Assembly: GCA_948099385.1 (NCBI GenBank)
Contig: CANUEZ040000014.1
Location: forward strand, 3,733,001 to 3,797,000
Length of the DNA: 64,000 bases
Reading direction: 5' to 3'
From: Fasciola hepatica
Lineage: Eukaryota > Platyhelminthes > Trematoda > Plagiorchiida > Fasciolidae
Shown: positions 11,610 through 23,283 of the stretch, piece after piece
How positions within the stretch are numbered: the stretch's first letter is position 1
How the letters are laid out: every line of letters begins with the position of its first letter
The notes under the pieces: model-generated
Told to the model about the DNA's origin: nothing
Seen by the model: the letters and a program-made list of their open reading frames with translations, nothing else
Databases searched by the model: none
Program-made: the position numbers and the translations under genes

Positions 11610-12310
11610 GAAACCAAACAAGTGGAACTCGTGGCCCGACAGCCACATTCGATGGTAACGTGTAAATGACGATTTCTGTGACCCGTTCCTGAACAGATAC
11701 CGCGTCCTCGTATTGATCGATGGGATGTATGGTGTTTGTTAGGTTGAAGATCTTAGTAAACCGTTCTTCCTCAGTAAAAATCAAAATATCATCGACATAA
11801 CGCTTGTACAGGGTAAACTGGATGATATTCTGATGTACATTTTTCTCAGTCATTCCCAAAAAGATATCTGCCAATGTGGGTCCAAGAGGGCAACCCATTG
11901 CCACACCATCAATCTGTCTGTAGGACTATCCTTCAAAATCAAAACGTATATTTTCTGTACATAGGAGAATGAGGTCCCGGATATATGTAACAGGAATCGG
12001 TAACGTGGGTTTGAGTGTTGTTACTATGTCCCACAAATACTCTACCGTTTCTTTTAGGGGTACACTGGTGAAAAGTGAATCAACATCAACGGAAAACATT
12101 TTCTGGGAACTCACGGATATTTGGTCCAGGATATCTGATAGTTCAAATGAGTTCTTCAGACAGTGTGATGTCATGTGCTTTCGGATGGGAGATAGAATAT
12201 CCACCAACCAGAGTGCCATTTTGTGGCAAGCTGAGTTGTGCATACATAAAATACAAGAAATATATGACGCTCGAAAGGTCACCGCTCGCAGGCGGTAAAC
12301 AAGTCAGGTG
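11610..12310 (-). pseudogene. Penelope-like element reverse transcriptase fragment
   Basis: The minus strand encodes a PLE-type reverse transcriptase. Upstream part (12282-11926): NSACHKMALWLVDIL, then KNSFELSDIL, then FSVDVDSLFTSVPL, which is motif A with its aspartate. After a single TAG stop in the same frame it continues (11904-11630) as MAMGCPLGPTLADIFLG and YKRYVDDILIF, the YxDD catalytic box. The SLFTSVPL and GxPLGPTLADIF words separate it from gypsy and non-LTR enzymes. The GIY-YIG endonuclease end is absent. The 3' end lies within the gypsy integrase finger. PLEs replicate by target-primed reverse transcription. Confidence 0.85.
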
Positions 12311-13181
12311 AAGTGCAGGGGGCTACGCGTTCTGCTACGATCGGTATCGAAGTTCAGTTCACCTGTGATATAAATGTCTGACGGTCACAAGGATCACAGG
12401 ACAGACGGGTTTTGGTTGAAAACTAAGTGACCGATTGAATGCATCTGTGTGCGTGCTCACGCGTGCATCAGCTGAGACTCGGGGAGAAATACAGCTAGAT
12501 TGATTATCGATCGCGATGGGGATGCTGGTTACAGACTAATGAACAAAATCCAAGAAACCGGATCGGTTGAAGGCAGAATAAAGTGCGATCGGCTGAAAAC
12601 GGCCGCAAGCGATGGTGTGTCACATGAAGCTTGAGAAAGCATTCGAGACCACTCAGAGCAAAGCATCCGAGCACTGGCGAAAAAAAGGGGAATGGTTTTT
12701 CATCGACAATAAGCTAGAACTTTGTTTGGTCTTCGCAATAGTGTAGATGAAACGGCCTGAACTTTATACAATTGATGCTTGAGATCGGAAAGAATGGACG
12801 TTACGCGGATTCATTTCACAGCGGCCCTGACATTACTCGGCCTTTTCGTGTTTCGAATTACTGTCACAAGCATAGATAAGGCTTGTGTTGACCCTCTAAG
12901 TGTAGCTACAAGTCAGTGAATAGGTACGGATGAACTAGATAGTTATTTCAGTTAGGATTGCAATACAGTGAATGATCAAAATTGATAACAAACTGTGGAC
13001 TAATTGTCTCACACCTGATCTGCGGTGGCCATCCCCAGTCACTTCATTTTAGAAGCAGCTTTGTCTCTGGCTATTCTAGCGGTGTATAGGCAAGAATGCT
13101 AATCTTTACCACGTATATAACGAGACGAATGTGTATGGACAGTTTCTTGTTCGAAAAATACCGTAGTGCGACTTTTATCAA
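12311..13181. other. Unassigned sequence
   Basis: No coding frame with a family motif, tRNA or terminal repeat is visible. The gypsy integrase does not resume on the far side of the Penelope-like fragment. Confidence 0.45.
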
Positions 13182-13696
13182 TCTTTTGTTTTGCCTCCAG
13201 ATCTCATGCAAATCCAGTCACATTCAAAAGTTGTTAGTGTATTTCCGTGTGGCATTGCGCACACGAGATTCGGTGTGAGTTCTGTAGGGAGTACACGTGC
13301 GACCAACGCGAATGAAGGTCACCCAGGTCACTAGGGTGCATCACGTGTGTTCAGTGCACATGTATCACGTGATTCCTGTTCTCATGGGTATGTCAGTCGC
13401 AAAATCTATAGATCGAACTCATCAGGTTGTTGCCAGACCCAATGGTGCGTCTAGTTCTGCGAAATTTTCCATGGGGTGAAGCTCCGGAGAAGGTGGTCTT
13501 ATTCTTTTGTCACCCTCGATTTTTACGTTTTGTGCTCTCATTAGCTCACAGTGCATAGTTTCGTTTTGTAATTTGGCATACTGTGTCGTATTCTGTATTT
13601 GGTGATTCCGACCCAATACGGTTTCTTTAGGGCATACAGAACCGGAAATATGCTGAAAAATGAGTGGGTCCCATAATTCTGTCGCTCAGCATATGT
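13182..13696. repeat. 515 bp interspersed repeat R2, copy A
   Basis: It matches 40065-40606 at about 97 percent by eye over its whole length. The main difference is a 28-base segment present only in the other copy after CAGTCACATT. Both copies retain a 64-codon minus-strand open frame (13422-13616 here), but its codon pattern shows no known family and it starts only at a TTG, so I treat it as non-coding. It could be a solo LTR or a non-autonomous element; the borders do not show clear TG...CA or inverted termini. Confidence 0.85.
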
Positions 13697-13714
13697 GTAG
13701 AAGCAGAGTAGATT

Positions 13715-13890
13715 TTTTTTTGTGGGTTGGGTGTACGACTCACAAAGTCATTCACCCCGAGTTCGAGTCCCCGTGGGGGCTCGGTGGATGTGTACTGCTG
13801 ATGATTCCTAACAAAGATGAAACAGCTGTACCGTGCTTCCATGGTTTTCAATGGTTTGAAACTTTACGCTGCATGATCGATCGTACGAAA
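13715..13890 (+). mobile_element. tRNA-derived hammerhead SINE, copy A (5'-truncated)
   Basis: The B-box-like AGTTCGAGTCC sits at 13760-13770 and is followed by GGGGGCTCGGTGGATGTG, a hammerhead-like sequence and the family tail (CTTCCATGGTTTTCAATGG, then GCTGCATGATCGATC). The A-box side is degraded compared with the copy at 26246-26722. It starts a few bases after the R2 repeat ends. Confidence 0.8.
13792..13836 (+). ncRNA. Hammerhead ribozyme, type I, partly decayed
   Basis: The conserved CTGATGA (13798-13804) and GAA (13819-13821) are intact, and helix III is the palindrome ACAGCTGT (13822-13829) followed by the expected A at the cleavage position. Helix I pairs GTACTG with CCGTGC with one mismatch. 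Helix II is weakened (TTCC against AGAT). Compared with the copy at 26590 this one probably cleaves poorly. Confidence 0.65.
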
Positions 13891-13899
13891 TAGAGATTT

Positions 13900-14160
13900 T
13901 ATTAGTCAACACTTTCTGGGCCGAAGCATAGCTAACATCACTACCGTGTGTATGTGTGTCCATGTCTGTGAGGTATGTTGATTGATTGTCCGAGGAGCTT
14001 GCAGGTGCATACGAGTATGTATCTGCTCGTGCAGGCAACTGTTTGAACCGACACACAGCAAATAGTATGTGCCACCCTGATCTTCATGGGTTCTTCCGTA
14101 TCGCGGAACAATTTTAGGAGCTTGGAAACTAATACACTTACGTTTTTGCTCCAATTTCCA
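13900..14160. repeat. Diverged repeat R4, copy A
   Basis: The words GGGCCGAAGCATAGCTAAC and CCGTGTGTATGTGTG align with 31240-31290 and, less well, with 32150-32200. Similarity is patchy. No coding is visible. Confidence 0.35.
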
Positions 14161-15834
14161 ATGACTCCTTTATAGATTTCTGCTTATGGAGAAATCTTGT
14201 AGTGGAGTCTTTTTCGCGGTCACATTCTGCGCAATTTTCCCCGAGGTCTGGGCCCAGATAACAAGTGACGTACCTGTACATCTACCGGACAGACTGCATG
14301 ATCGATAAGATCAGCGTGAGCCGAACCATGCATGAATCCCACAGGTGGAGAGAAAAAGGGCCAAACCTGACCCGTGTGGAATGGGATCGCCGAGTCGAAG
14401 TAAAAACATGATTATGCGAAACAGAACCAAAGCCCCCCAGTGAAAGCCACCATGGCCTTCTTCAGGCGTTCGCTTTGCATGTTCAACTGATCACGCCTAC
14501 GTAAAAAAGTCGGTACGTATCAGGTGTTTCCACTTGGTGCGTTGCAGTAGTAATGGCAGGTACCCGCCAATCAGTCGGTGCCACCACATACAAGCTAACA
14601 GCTGTTTCAGTGCGTCGAGTTCGTAGTACAGTTTGCAAAGTCGAACTCCAGTCAGCAGTAAATATTCATTTCCATATGTATTTTCAGCCTTTAATGAGTA
14701 ACCGAACGCAATGCGAACATTATGTAGTTCTTTCGATGTCGGCACTGAGCTGTATGGTGTATGTCCTCAAACAATCAACAACTCGCTCGACTTACAGCTT
14801 GCGAGCTTTTGGGATTCAAGATGGGCCAACGGGCCAACGTATCGTCTGGGCAATTTGCTGAACCTGACTCTCGTGTGTGCGTGTGCGTGTGTGCGTGTGT
14901 GCGTGTGTGCGTGTGTGCGTGTGTGTGGGCGTATATGTTGCCAGGATGAAAGATCAGTCAGTGTGTTCACAAACGAACTGTTTCAGAGGTTTGCGTTCAA
15001 ATAACAAGCGACGTGTCAGATAACGTCACCACAAAGAGACTTGAGTATCATTAGAAGATCATTGCCTGTTAAACGCGAACGCGTGGAGTGGTCCAGCATC
15101 GATTGCCTCAACCGCATTGCTGATGCGAGCTGCGTAGTCGGCTAAACGAAACACGGTGAAGACATGAACGGGGCGATAAGTGTGGTGTGACTAGCTAATA
15201 TTGGAGGAATCTTGGGCAATCTAACATTGCTGAATGGGATGATGATTCGAGAACAGCATACTGTTTCTCTTGGGACTGAGCAATGAAAACACAGCATCAT
15301 ACCAGGATAGACGAAACTGTACCATCCTTATTTGAGGTTAAGCAGTTTCTACTTCAAGTGAGTCGTACGTAATTTCACATGAAGCCACCAAGTTTCTCAC
15401 AGGCATCAACATATCATGTTGATGAGTTCGAAAAATGGTCTGAAAGATTTGCGACCGATGACAGGAATACCTCGAAATAGAACTAAAATCCTTCATTGAT
15501 AACAGGGGAAAATACTATGAAGAAGAAACGGAGCAAGTTTGGTAGAATGCATTTAGAAACAGAGGAATAAGTAGTTGTAGATTCAAGGTAGAATTAGTTG
15601 AAAATACCCAGTTGATACGTAAGAACACTCGGTACAGAACAAGAGTGTTTTCGGTGCTTCAAAACTGGTTAGATGCAGCACATTTTATAAATATTGGAAT
15701 TAAGATAATAGAAGAGAGAACAAGAAATTTGGTAATCATGGTGACAACAAATGACAGTTTTGTGTCTACACAGTAACGGTACTGTCGGTGTTACGAGAAA
15801 TAGTGTATGTTGATAATTGCTATGCAAAATTGTC
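14161..15834. other. Unassigned sequence with a GT/GC microsatellite
   Basis: Apart from the simple repeat at 14873-14928 no gene, tRNA or transposon protein is recognisable. Open frames around 14711-15004 exist only because the microsatellite lacks stops. Confidence 0.45.
14873..14928. repeat. GTGTGTGC-type microsatellite
   Basis: Tandem GTGTGTGC/GTGTGC units, uninterrupted for about 55 bases. Confidence 0.95.
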
Positions 15835-16020
15835 TGAGCAATAGAATTGGAAGTAAAAGTGATGGCGATTCGCACACATAATTGGCAAGAAGAGAAGAGC
15901 AGGGCTTAACGTCACTCCGAGGTACTTGATAGATTCAACTCCGTGTAATGGAATAGTGCGCGGAGTATACTGATCATTCGGGAAGATGAGGGAGATGGGA
16001 TGAAAATACATTCCGAACAC
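15820..16020 (-). pseudogene. Non-LTR reverse transcriptase C-terminal fragment in repeat copy B
   Basis: The open frame includes RTIPLHGVESIKYLGVTL, the conserved block after the RT palm in jockey/CR1-like elements. Upstream on the minus strand the frame is closed by stops and no YADD box is found, so this is a remnant. The same block ends the element at 61130-61870. Confidence 0.6.
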
Positions 16021-16684
16021 TTGGAATGGTTGTGGAGAAGATCATTCTGTTCAGAAGAACTTGCAATGTTTTGTCCATTATCAGATGGGTTATTAAATAT
16101 CTACAACTTCAGCATACCTAATTCCAGTTCCGAAGGAGCCAGTTGAGAGGTTGATAACTTAGATATGAGGAAAGGGGCGAAAGCAGAGTAGATTGGAGAA
16201 CGTGGCGGTTATTAATTAGGAATCCGAACCATTTTCAGCTAAATCTAGTGTTTGGGAGTTGTCCCTAAAAATAGTCCTTATGTTGTGTCAATAAACTAGC
16301 TGAGCGACCATAGGAATGATGCTTCAGTAGTGTCAGTGATCTTGGAATGAAGTGAAAATTTAAAAATTGCTGGTGAAATATGCACTGAACAGATTTGGCA
16401 GAATTGTTTAGCAATTTATAGTTAGAATGAGCTAGATAGAATACATAACATCATTCTATTTGGCTGACATTTCAGTGGTATGTCTATATGTTATTCCTTC
16501 ATTCAAAGGAAACCATTGATGTTGGGGCACTTATGTGTTGAAACACCTCGGTCGTATTTAACGAGGGTTGACCTGGAGGAGATTTGATTTACCGTGAAAA
16601 TCTTCGTAAGTAATGAACAGGTTGGTTGGAAAAAGTGTTCACATTGAAGGAAAAATAATATTTCCAGTAAAATGCTACAATTCT
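15835..16684. repeat. 850 bp interspersed repeat, copy B
   Basis: Collinear with 1-850 with only scattered substitutions and no large indel. The left boundary is not testable from copy A because the window begins there, but here the sequence before 15835 is visible and carries no longer RT frame. The right boundary coincides in both copies. Confidence 0.9.
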
Positions 16685-18408
16685 GGTTCACTTTTCTGGT
16701 GCGATGCACGACGAAATGATTTAATATTTCCTAAATGATTGGAAAGTAACCATTTTCCTCTAGTGAAACCATTGTATCGAAGGGGAAATACTACATAAAG
16801 TTAGAGCTTAGCGACAACGCCAGTATCTGGTACAACAACTGGTCAAAGATGAGTTCAGTTGATTGCCGATGTGTTACGAATTTGCCCTATGACGAGCTGG
16901 TGGTCTCCTGAGCCCGATGCAGTTTATAACTAATTGACTGGAGCAGCATACAAATGCACAAAACACCATAGGCCACCACGACGGTATGGAAATCTCGGTA
17001 CACTTGTTCATCTACTTGAAAGACGTCTGTCGCAGGTAAATGTAATAAGTAATTGTGCTATGGATCATCAGGCAATGGGTACACCACGAATTTCCCGTTG
17101 ATCCACATCAGTTGCAAGAACCTTGACTATTAACAATTCTTTCAGTAGTAAAAACTGGAATTCGACCGAAAACGACTGTCATCAAACTTCTTGTGTATGT
17201 TGTACGTGTCGGAGACAGACGGTGTGGGGTGCGCGTGTGTTGTGCATCAGTGCGCGGAGTGATTCGTTGTGGACGTTGGTTTCACGTGTCCTGTTTGGTT
17301 TGCATAGGTACGCCACAGAGCGCGTCACGTGCCACCAGTCAACGGAAAATACATATCTATCGGTGTGCGCCTGTGCGCGCACCGACAAGCAACGGCGAAC
17401 CAAACTGCTGATCTTGTTTACAGAGGCCGAAGTTCCCGTCCTGATTGTAAGTCAAATAATTCGTGTGTTTCGTTTCCCGACTCATATTTTTCAATAAAGA
17501 CAATGCTATGAAGAAAATTTATTTAATTTGGTCCATATAATAGTTGAACTACATCAATAAACGTGGTCCTAATAAGAATTATCTAGTCTATTATACGTCG
17601 TCTGCAGCTATGATATGATATTTTCGCTGATTTGTGTACTGATTTCATATTAAGTGTTTGAATTCGCATACTTTTTGAAAATTCTGCCAACCGGTAAAAC
17701 CTAGTAGCCAAAACAGCTTCGGCATAACATCAAATGATCAAGCCAAGCGGTCGTGTTAAAATCCAATACAAAATTTGTTGAAATTAACTATCCATAAATT
17801 TTGTGCATGGAAAGCGGCTTTTAAACGGCTCCAGTGTGCAAATGATTCGTTTGAAGTTCTTTCTCGCCCCCACTTCATTCGGGACGTTCGATGAGATTTA
17901 AACCGAGGAAACGTACTTAAAGTTGATTTGGAGGTGGTGAGTTCACGAAAATTTCTGGTATTTGTGAGAATTCAAAGGAGTTGTCAGTAAACTTAAAGCT
18001 GAAAGGTAGTGAGCACTTTTGAGTAGATTTTGCTTTTATAGTGAACTTGAAGTTCTCTTTCCAGAGCGTTTATCCAAGCAAATTGAACAAGGGATCCGTT
18101 CTAGCCCAATTTCCAAAATTTTACTCAGTTGTAGATTAAATTGAATGACCCATTCGACTAGACGCGTAACGCCTAAGATTTGACACACCCTCCAACGAAT
18201 AAGTAGGACGTTTTGGCTATTTCTCCATGACAATTTTGCTAAAGTACAAGGGAAAATTCATAAGTTCTGGATTATCAGATTGTCATTTACTCAGGAACTA
18301 TATTGTGCAACATTGTCCATCTCGATCACATTTGAACATATGCATGGGTATCATTTAGGTGTTGATGCCACCTGAGCTATTCCAGAAAAGGATGACTTAC
18401 AGAACCAC

Positions 18409-18409
<1 letters not shown>
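16685..18409. other. Unassigned sequence
   Basis: No recognisable gene. A GC-richer, GTG/CGTG-rich island lies at 17190-17400 with several short overlapping frames in three phases, typical of low-complexity DNA rather than coding. A weak match to 1296-1345 lies at 17128-17170. Confidence 0.4.

Positions 18410-18447
<38 letters not shown>
18410..18447. repeat. (TA)n microsatellite
   Basis: About 19 uninterrupted TA units. Confidence 0.98.
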
Positions 18448-18450
<3 letters not shown>

Positions 18451-20024
18451 AAATTTTTATATATTTTGGAGGGTAATCTACAGCTCGTGTTGCCATTATC
18501 AACATCGGAAGGATATTTAGACAAAGGGAAAAAGTTTACCCACAGATAACGTCTTATTTTGTGAACTTCTGGAGATTCATTCAAATCTACACTATACAAT
18601 TACCCAGAAACAGCTCTACTCCCCCCCCCCCCTCGTTGTTAGCCTGAACTTAATACTGCTTTGTTCGGAAAACTGATCGTTTCTAGCGGGCTTGCAGATT
18701 TCGAATTGTAAAGTTACGTCCGATGAAGAGAAAAAAACTTCATGGAGTGCGTCAAGCAGGCTTTTTTATTTGCTAAGACTCACATCATACGCTAAGACCG
18801 AACGAGAATGTACGGGAAGTTTGACTAGCCGTTTAACGGATCGGTAATATCGACACGCATGGTCAGTCAGCACAAGCATGTAACCAAGTAAATCAATGCC
18901 TGTATTGATTGGTATTGAAAACCACGCGTAAAACTCGCTTGATAAGCACCAAAAAAATGTATGAATATTAACCGTAGAGATAACTTTCTTTAGTTGCCAT
19001 GTTGCCCCGAGAATACGTCGATATCGAAAGACCAACAACCGATCAGAAGCAGACAGGTTTATCAGTGGTGGCTGCTTTTCGTGTGACTAAATCATGTGAA
19101 TCTGTTTGCTAGAATGTCATTGAATTTGCATAAACTACTGAGGTAAAGCAAATAGAATGTCAAAGCATGGGTGCATTTGTGATTGAAGTGAATCGTGCGC
19201 GTGAACAGCGAGCCTAATAACATTAACAATGAAAGGTGAAGGCACCTACGCGAAACAACGTGCCTCACTGGGAATACAATGTGATATTTTGAGAGCTAAA
19301 GTCAATTAATGGAATTACAGTAAATTCTCGTCGTCAGAATTTCCAAATGAAATATGTTTTGGGCGAATTAAAAAACAGGGATGAGCAAAGTTTTATTTAG
19401 TCATCAATTTCACTAACTCCAATTCAGCTGCAAATGCGCAAGCGATTATATGGTTCGTACAAATCGGAGAACTAGTATTGGTAACTGCTAAACGCCCCCC
19501 CCCCCTCCCTCTCATCCCCTTCAAGTTTCCCCTTAACGACCCAAACTACAAGCATTTTACGTAGCATCACCTCACAACTTAGTTTCAGCCTCATTTTCAT
19601 TACCATTCGATCAGGTACGGCTATCTGTCCTTGGATGAGGCGTTATCCATCTCACAAGATAAGACTCGTAAGAGGTCCAAACACCCAAACTCATGACGAA
19701 TTATACAATAACTGTTGCATTGACAACCGATTGAAAGCGTGCCAAATAGGTGACCAAAACCAATTCTACCCAAACTGTTGTTCCCATTTTGTTTCAGTCG
19801 GTCTGTAGAGCTGGACATTTAACCAAGGTTTTAGTTGAGAAGATTTGTAGATTTCTGCGGAATACTTCCATCCAATAGCGGAATATCGTTGACTGAAGAC
19901 AATTTTCTGTTGATGCGGTGTTTCTTTATTGAACAGCGGAAGACATTCATTATGATTTTCAATAGATTTGAATACTGGTTGTGTTCGTATCTAAGGCTAA
20001 TGTTGGCATAGCAACTGCCTCTGA
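18448..20024. other. Unassigned sequence with two poly-C tracts
   Basis: Homopolymer C runs occur near 18620-18632 and 19494-19505. Otherwise no coding or element is recognisable. Confidence 0.4.
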
Positions 20025-20400
20025 ACTTGGTTTTGAGGTAGCAACCAACCTGTGAGAGTGCAGGCTGACGCGTTGTCGATAAACTGTCTAGACTAGCTAC
20101 CGGACAACACGTCAGCGCCTGTCCAGAATCGAGATTAAGGCTTGAGCCAGCGAAGGTGCGAACGACAGGACAGCTGATCGATGGCGCGGATCGATAAGAC
20201 GAGAATAGAACCCCGTCATGCAGTAGCTGGCCATGTGACCAAGACACCAATCGGAAGAGAGGCTACGCGATGCCAGCTCGGACCAGTTCGTTTGCGGTGC
20301 AGTAATCGGTGACAGTGACTCGTTCATCCTATGCAAGCAATGTTATGAGCTAATATAATGAGATGGTTCGAGGGCGGAAGAGTCTTCTCGTTAGATCTAA
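20025..20400 (-). repeat. Dispersed repeat R3, copy B
   Basis: Reverse complement of the unit seen at 7975-8245: CAGCGCCTGTCCAGAATC, GATCGATAAGACGAGA and GGCCATGTGACCAAGACACC are the diagnostic words. It is longer than copy A on the side ending AATGAGATGGTTCGAGG, which also ends copy C at 34135. Confidence 0.8.
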
Positions 20401-23283
20401 TAGACGGCGACAGAGCACAGTTCATCAGCAGTCGAGGTGACATCATGGGTCCACTCGGACGTCAAGGCTAGTCAAGTCAAACATTTGCTTTATGCACTCG
20501 CGGTGAATATTCGCCAGTACAAAGCTACGCCCACGGCAATTACACATAAAAGAACGTCGGTTTTACAGTACCAAGAAATACGATGATGAGGGATGATTTC
20601 GGAACTAGGACACCAGACGTTGATTAAGTTCAGTGTTGATGTTTGCCGAACTACATAAGCAAGCAGAGCAAGGAATAACAGAAGACTGGTAGGCAATCGT
20701 ACGTGCATAAGTCATTTTATAACTGTTACGGGTGGAAGGAGATGAAGCACACATGCCCAGATTCTTGTAAAGCTGGTGATGCAAGTCACCCAGAATTCTC
20801 TCGGCGAATCTGTTGCATATTTGTTATGACTCAACCGTTAGGAGACACAAAGCAACCGGTCACTGAGTGGGTCTTTTTATGAATGAACGTAAACGCAACT
20901 CAGGCACGTCTAACAAAATAGATCGGTTAAAGGAAATCGATACGAAAATGATCGACTGCGACTTGGCGAATAACCGGACAGTACAAGCACTGGTTCGTGT
21001 GAGCCTACGCGTAAGCGGCTTGTGTGTAGGTGTGTATGCATGTACATAGTATCAGCTAACGGTACGTTCACGTATTTGTGATGTTAAGATATGATGAAAT
21101 GTGAGGGCTATACCATTTGCATAAGTGCTTGTGAGACTTTTTTTCTTATTGTAGTGACGTTTTTAGCTAGTAGTTCAGAAAAGAAGACGGGGGAGAAGGC
21201 TACAACCAGTGACGTAGTAAGCGAACAAGGACAAAAAGTTGAGTTGGATAAAGAGGTACACACGTTGATTTCGGGCGCTTACTCTGATTATACAAGTTCC
21301 TGTTGGTTTTTCTCACATGATAACCTGGGTGGAAATTTTCTGAACTGACTTCGTTCCATACACGACAGCTGCACTGTTCATTTTAGACAGCACTGAACGA
21401 TCCTCCAACTCGTTATCACACCTGACCTGCAGGCACACAGTGTAGTGAGTGGGTCTTGAAGGTGATGAGATAAATCCCTTCTATTGCGTGCCTGGCGCCT
21501 AGTGCGTTGGAGACAAGGGAAGACCACAAAATTTGCAGGTGGTTTCTCCAAAGCATTGGTTCAAAATGGAAGAATTATTCAATCAGATAGTGTACAATCC
21601 GACCTGGGGGAAGGAGTAATGATTTCAGCTGCAGTCGTTATTTTACAAAGCGTTTTTTAGTAGCTCTGGGGGCAGTGAATTCACTTAATTTAATGTCACA
21701 ATAGACTCTGTCGAGCAAGATTGTATCGTGTGCCCCCATACTTTCAACGTAGGCATTACCATATCTTACAGAGAAGAAAGATCTATCACTGAAGTGATAG
21801 AACACAGAATTCCAACACTGCTGCTCAAGTGGGTGAGCTGGCACGGTTAGAGATATGCAAACGTGTAATTTGAAACAGGCGCGGTAAGTGCAGTGTTTTC
21901 CGCAAACAAACGCAGCAGGTTAAGAATGCCACGCTACAATTTGACAACCTTGCACGGATCTTAAACTGTAGCGTTGCGCTCATGAACTGCGAAAAATAAT
22001 GTATGTATTTCTGAAGTTCGATCAGCTTTAAATTTCTTCCAAAATTCTCGAAACCAGCCGAGTTTACTGTTAAGGAGAATGGAAGACCCTTTAGTAATCC
22101 TGTCCCTATCCCAGTGTTAAACAGATTTCCTTGTAAAAATACTTTGATTGTCGCATTCTCGCTATCAACATTATTGATTCCAAAACGACTCAGTAAATGG
22201 TTCATCATTCAGTACCAATGCTGAGCCGGCCAGCAAGAATTCATAAAACGGGTTGTATAGCTGTTTCATCAGAATTGTTAGACACTGTCAGCGATGTACT
22301 GAGATGCACTTATGTAGAGCCACAATCGGAAGGTTACCTGCAGCACTACGTAAATTAAACACAAATTGCCCACTGATTTTCCCCGTTTTCTATACATCAC
22401 TGATTCCGTTGAATTTGGAGTTTGGCCTACAATGGCACCTTACTGCCACTTCCGGTCAGTATGATTTACTAACACAAGAGAAACGAAATTTTGCGTCCGA
22501 TTACGTGTAACTCAAAGCTTTGACTTAGTGGATATGTATACGGACGAGTAGGTGTTGTGCGCCTTTGGTCATCTCAGCTACTGAATCATGCCACCGGCTC
22601 TGGATGGTTGGTATGTTCATACTTAACGGAACTAATAATTCAGCTCAAGTCGGCTTGTGGTATTTTCAGTAAGCACTCAAGGTAGGCATTTGGGCACTCA
22701 CTCACTTCTTTTTAATCAACTAAAAACACGAATGAGTTGGTAATTTGTGTGAATTCACTTTCTCATAATTGCTTAAACTTTCGCAGTTGAATTGCCTCAT
22801 CACTTTCTAACTACTGAAATTCCTCCCCCGTAGGGTAACCCGTATATGCCATGTATTTCGTCTACATAAAAATCACACATTTACTCTAAGTTATCACTGA
22901 TCTTTTAAAAACATCACGAAGTTCAATTTTCAGCCTAAATAAGGTTGTACATATTCCGCAAATGCCAACCTCCCATCAACCGCACTCCACACCAAGTACA
23001 CCGCATGGGTGATTGGCCAATATTTTGTCTTCAAACAGACCGGGTTCCATCCAGTACGGTCACTAACAGTAAGAACTCCGACATTCCCTAACTGACGGTC
23101 TGATTTTACCCAGGAAAGAGTGTATCATTCGCAATATCCGAACTGATAGGACGTATTGAAATCACTCCCACCCGGAACTACACCAGCCAAAGTAGTAAGA
23201 ACACCAAGACTGCGAAATAGCACGTTGATTGTACTGTGGAACTGGTTTGTGTAAATATGTTAAATCAAAGAAAATAATTGGAA
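20401..23283. other. Unassigned sequence; one possible exon-like ORF
   Basis: No recognisable transposon protein or RNA gene. A minus-strand frame of 127 codons lies at 21825-22208 and is listed separately. Confidence 0.4.
21825..22208 (-). CDS. Hypothetical ORF, 127 codons
   Basis: I do not recognise this protein. It begins with two ATG codons. The first 85 residues have a balanced protein-like composition (for example NNVDSENATIKVFLQGNLF and GLPFSLTVNSAGFENFG); the last 40 are rich in cysteine and basic residues and may be read-through beyond a splice site. No splice signals were convincing. Chance is a serious alternative. Confidence 0.2.
   Translation of the reverse strand: MMNHLLSRFGINNVDSENATIKVFLQGNLFNTGIGTGLLKGLPFSLTVNSAGFENFGRNLKLIELQKYIHYFSQFMSATLQFKIRARLSNCSVAFLTCCVCLRKTLHLPRLFQITRLHISNRASSPT

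Noticed and set aside
13422..13616. Conserved 64-codon frame in both R2 repeats taken as a gene
   Set aside because: It starts only at TTG and the copies are so similar overall that conservation of the frame adds no evidence for coding.
14711..15004. Several overlapping ORFs around the GT/GC microsatellite
   Set aside because: They are open only because the simple repeat lacks stop codons in several frames; the encoded cysteine/valine repeats have no protein meaning.
22245..22290. Minus-strand CTGATGAAACAGCTATAC, resembling the SINE hammerhead 3' half
   Set aside because: No B box or SINE body is present next to it; the match is short enough to be chance.
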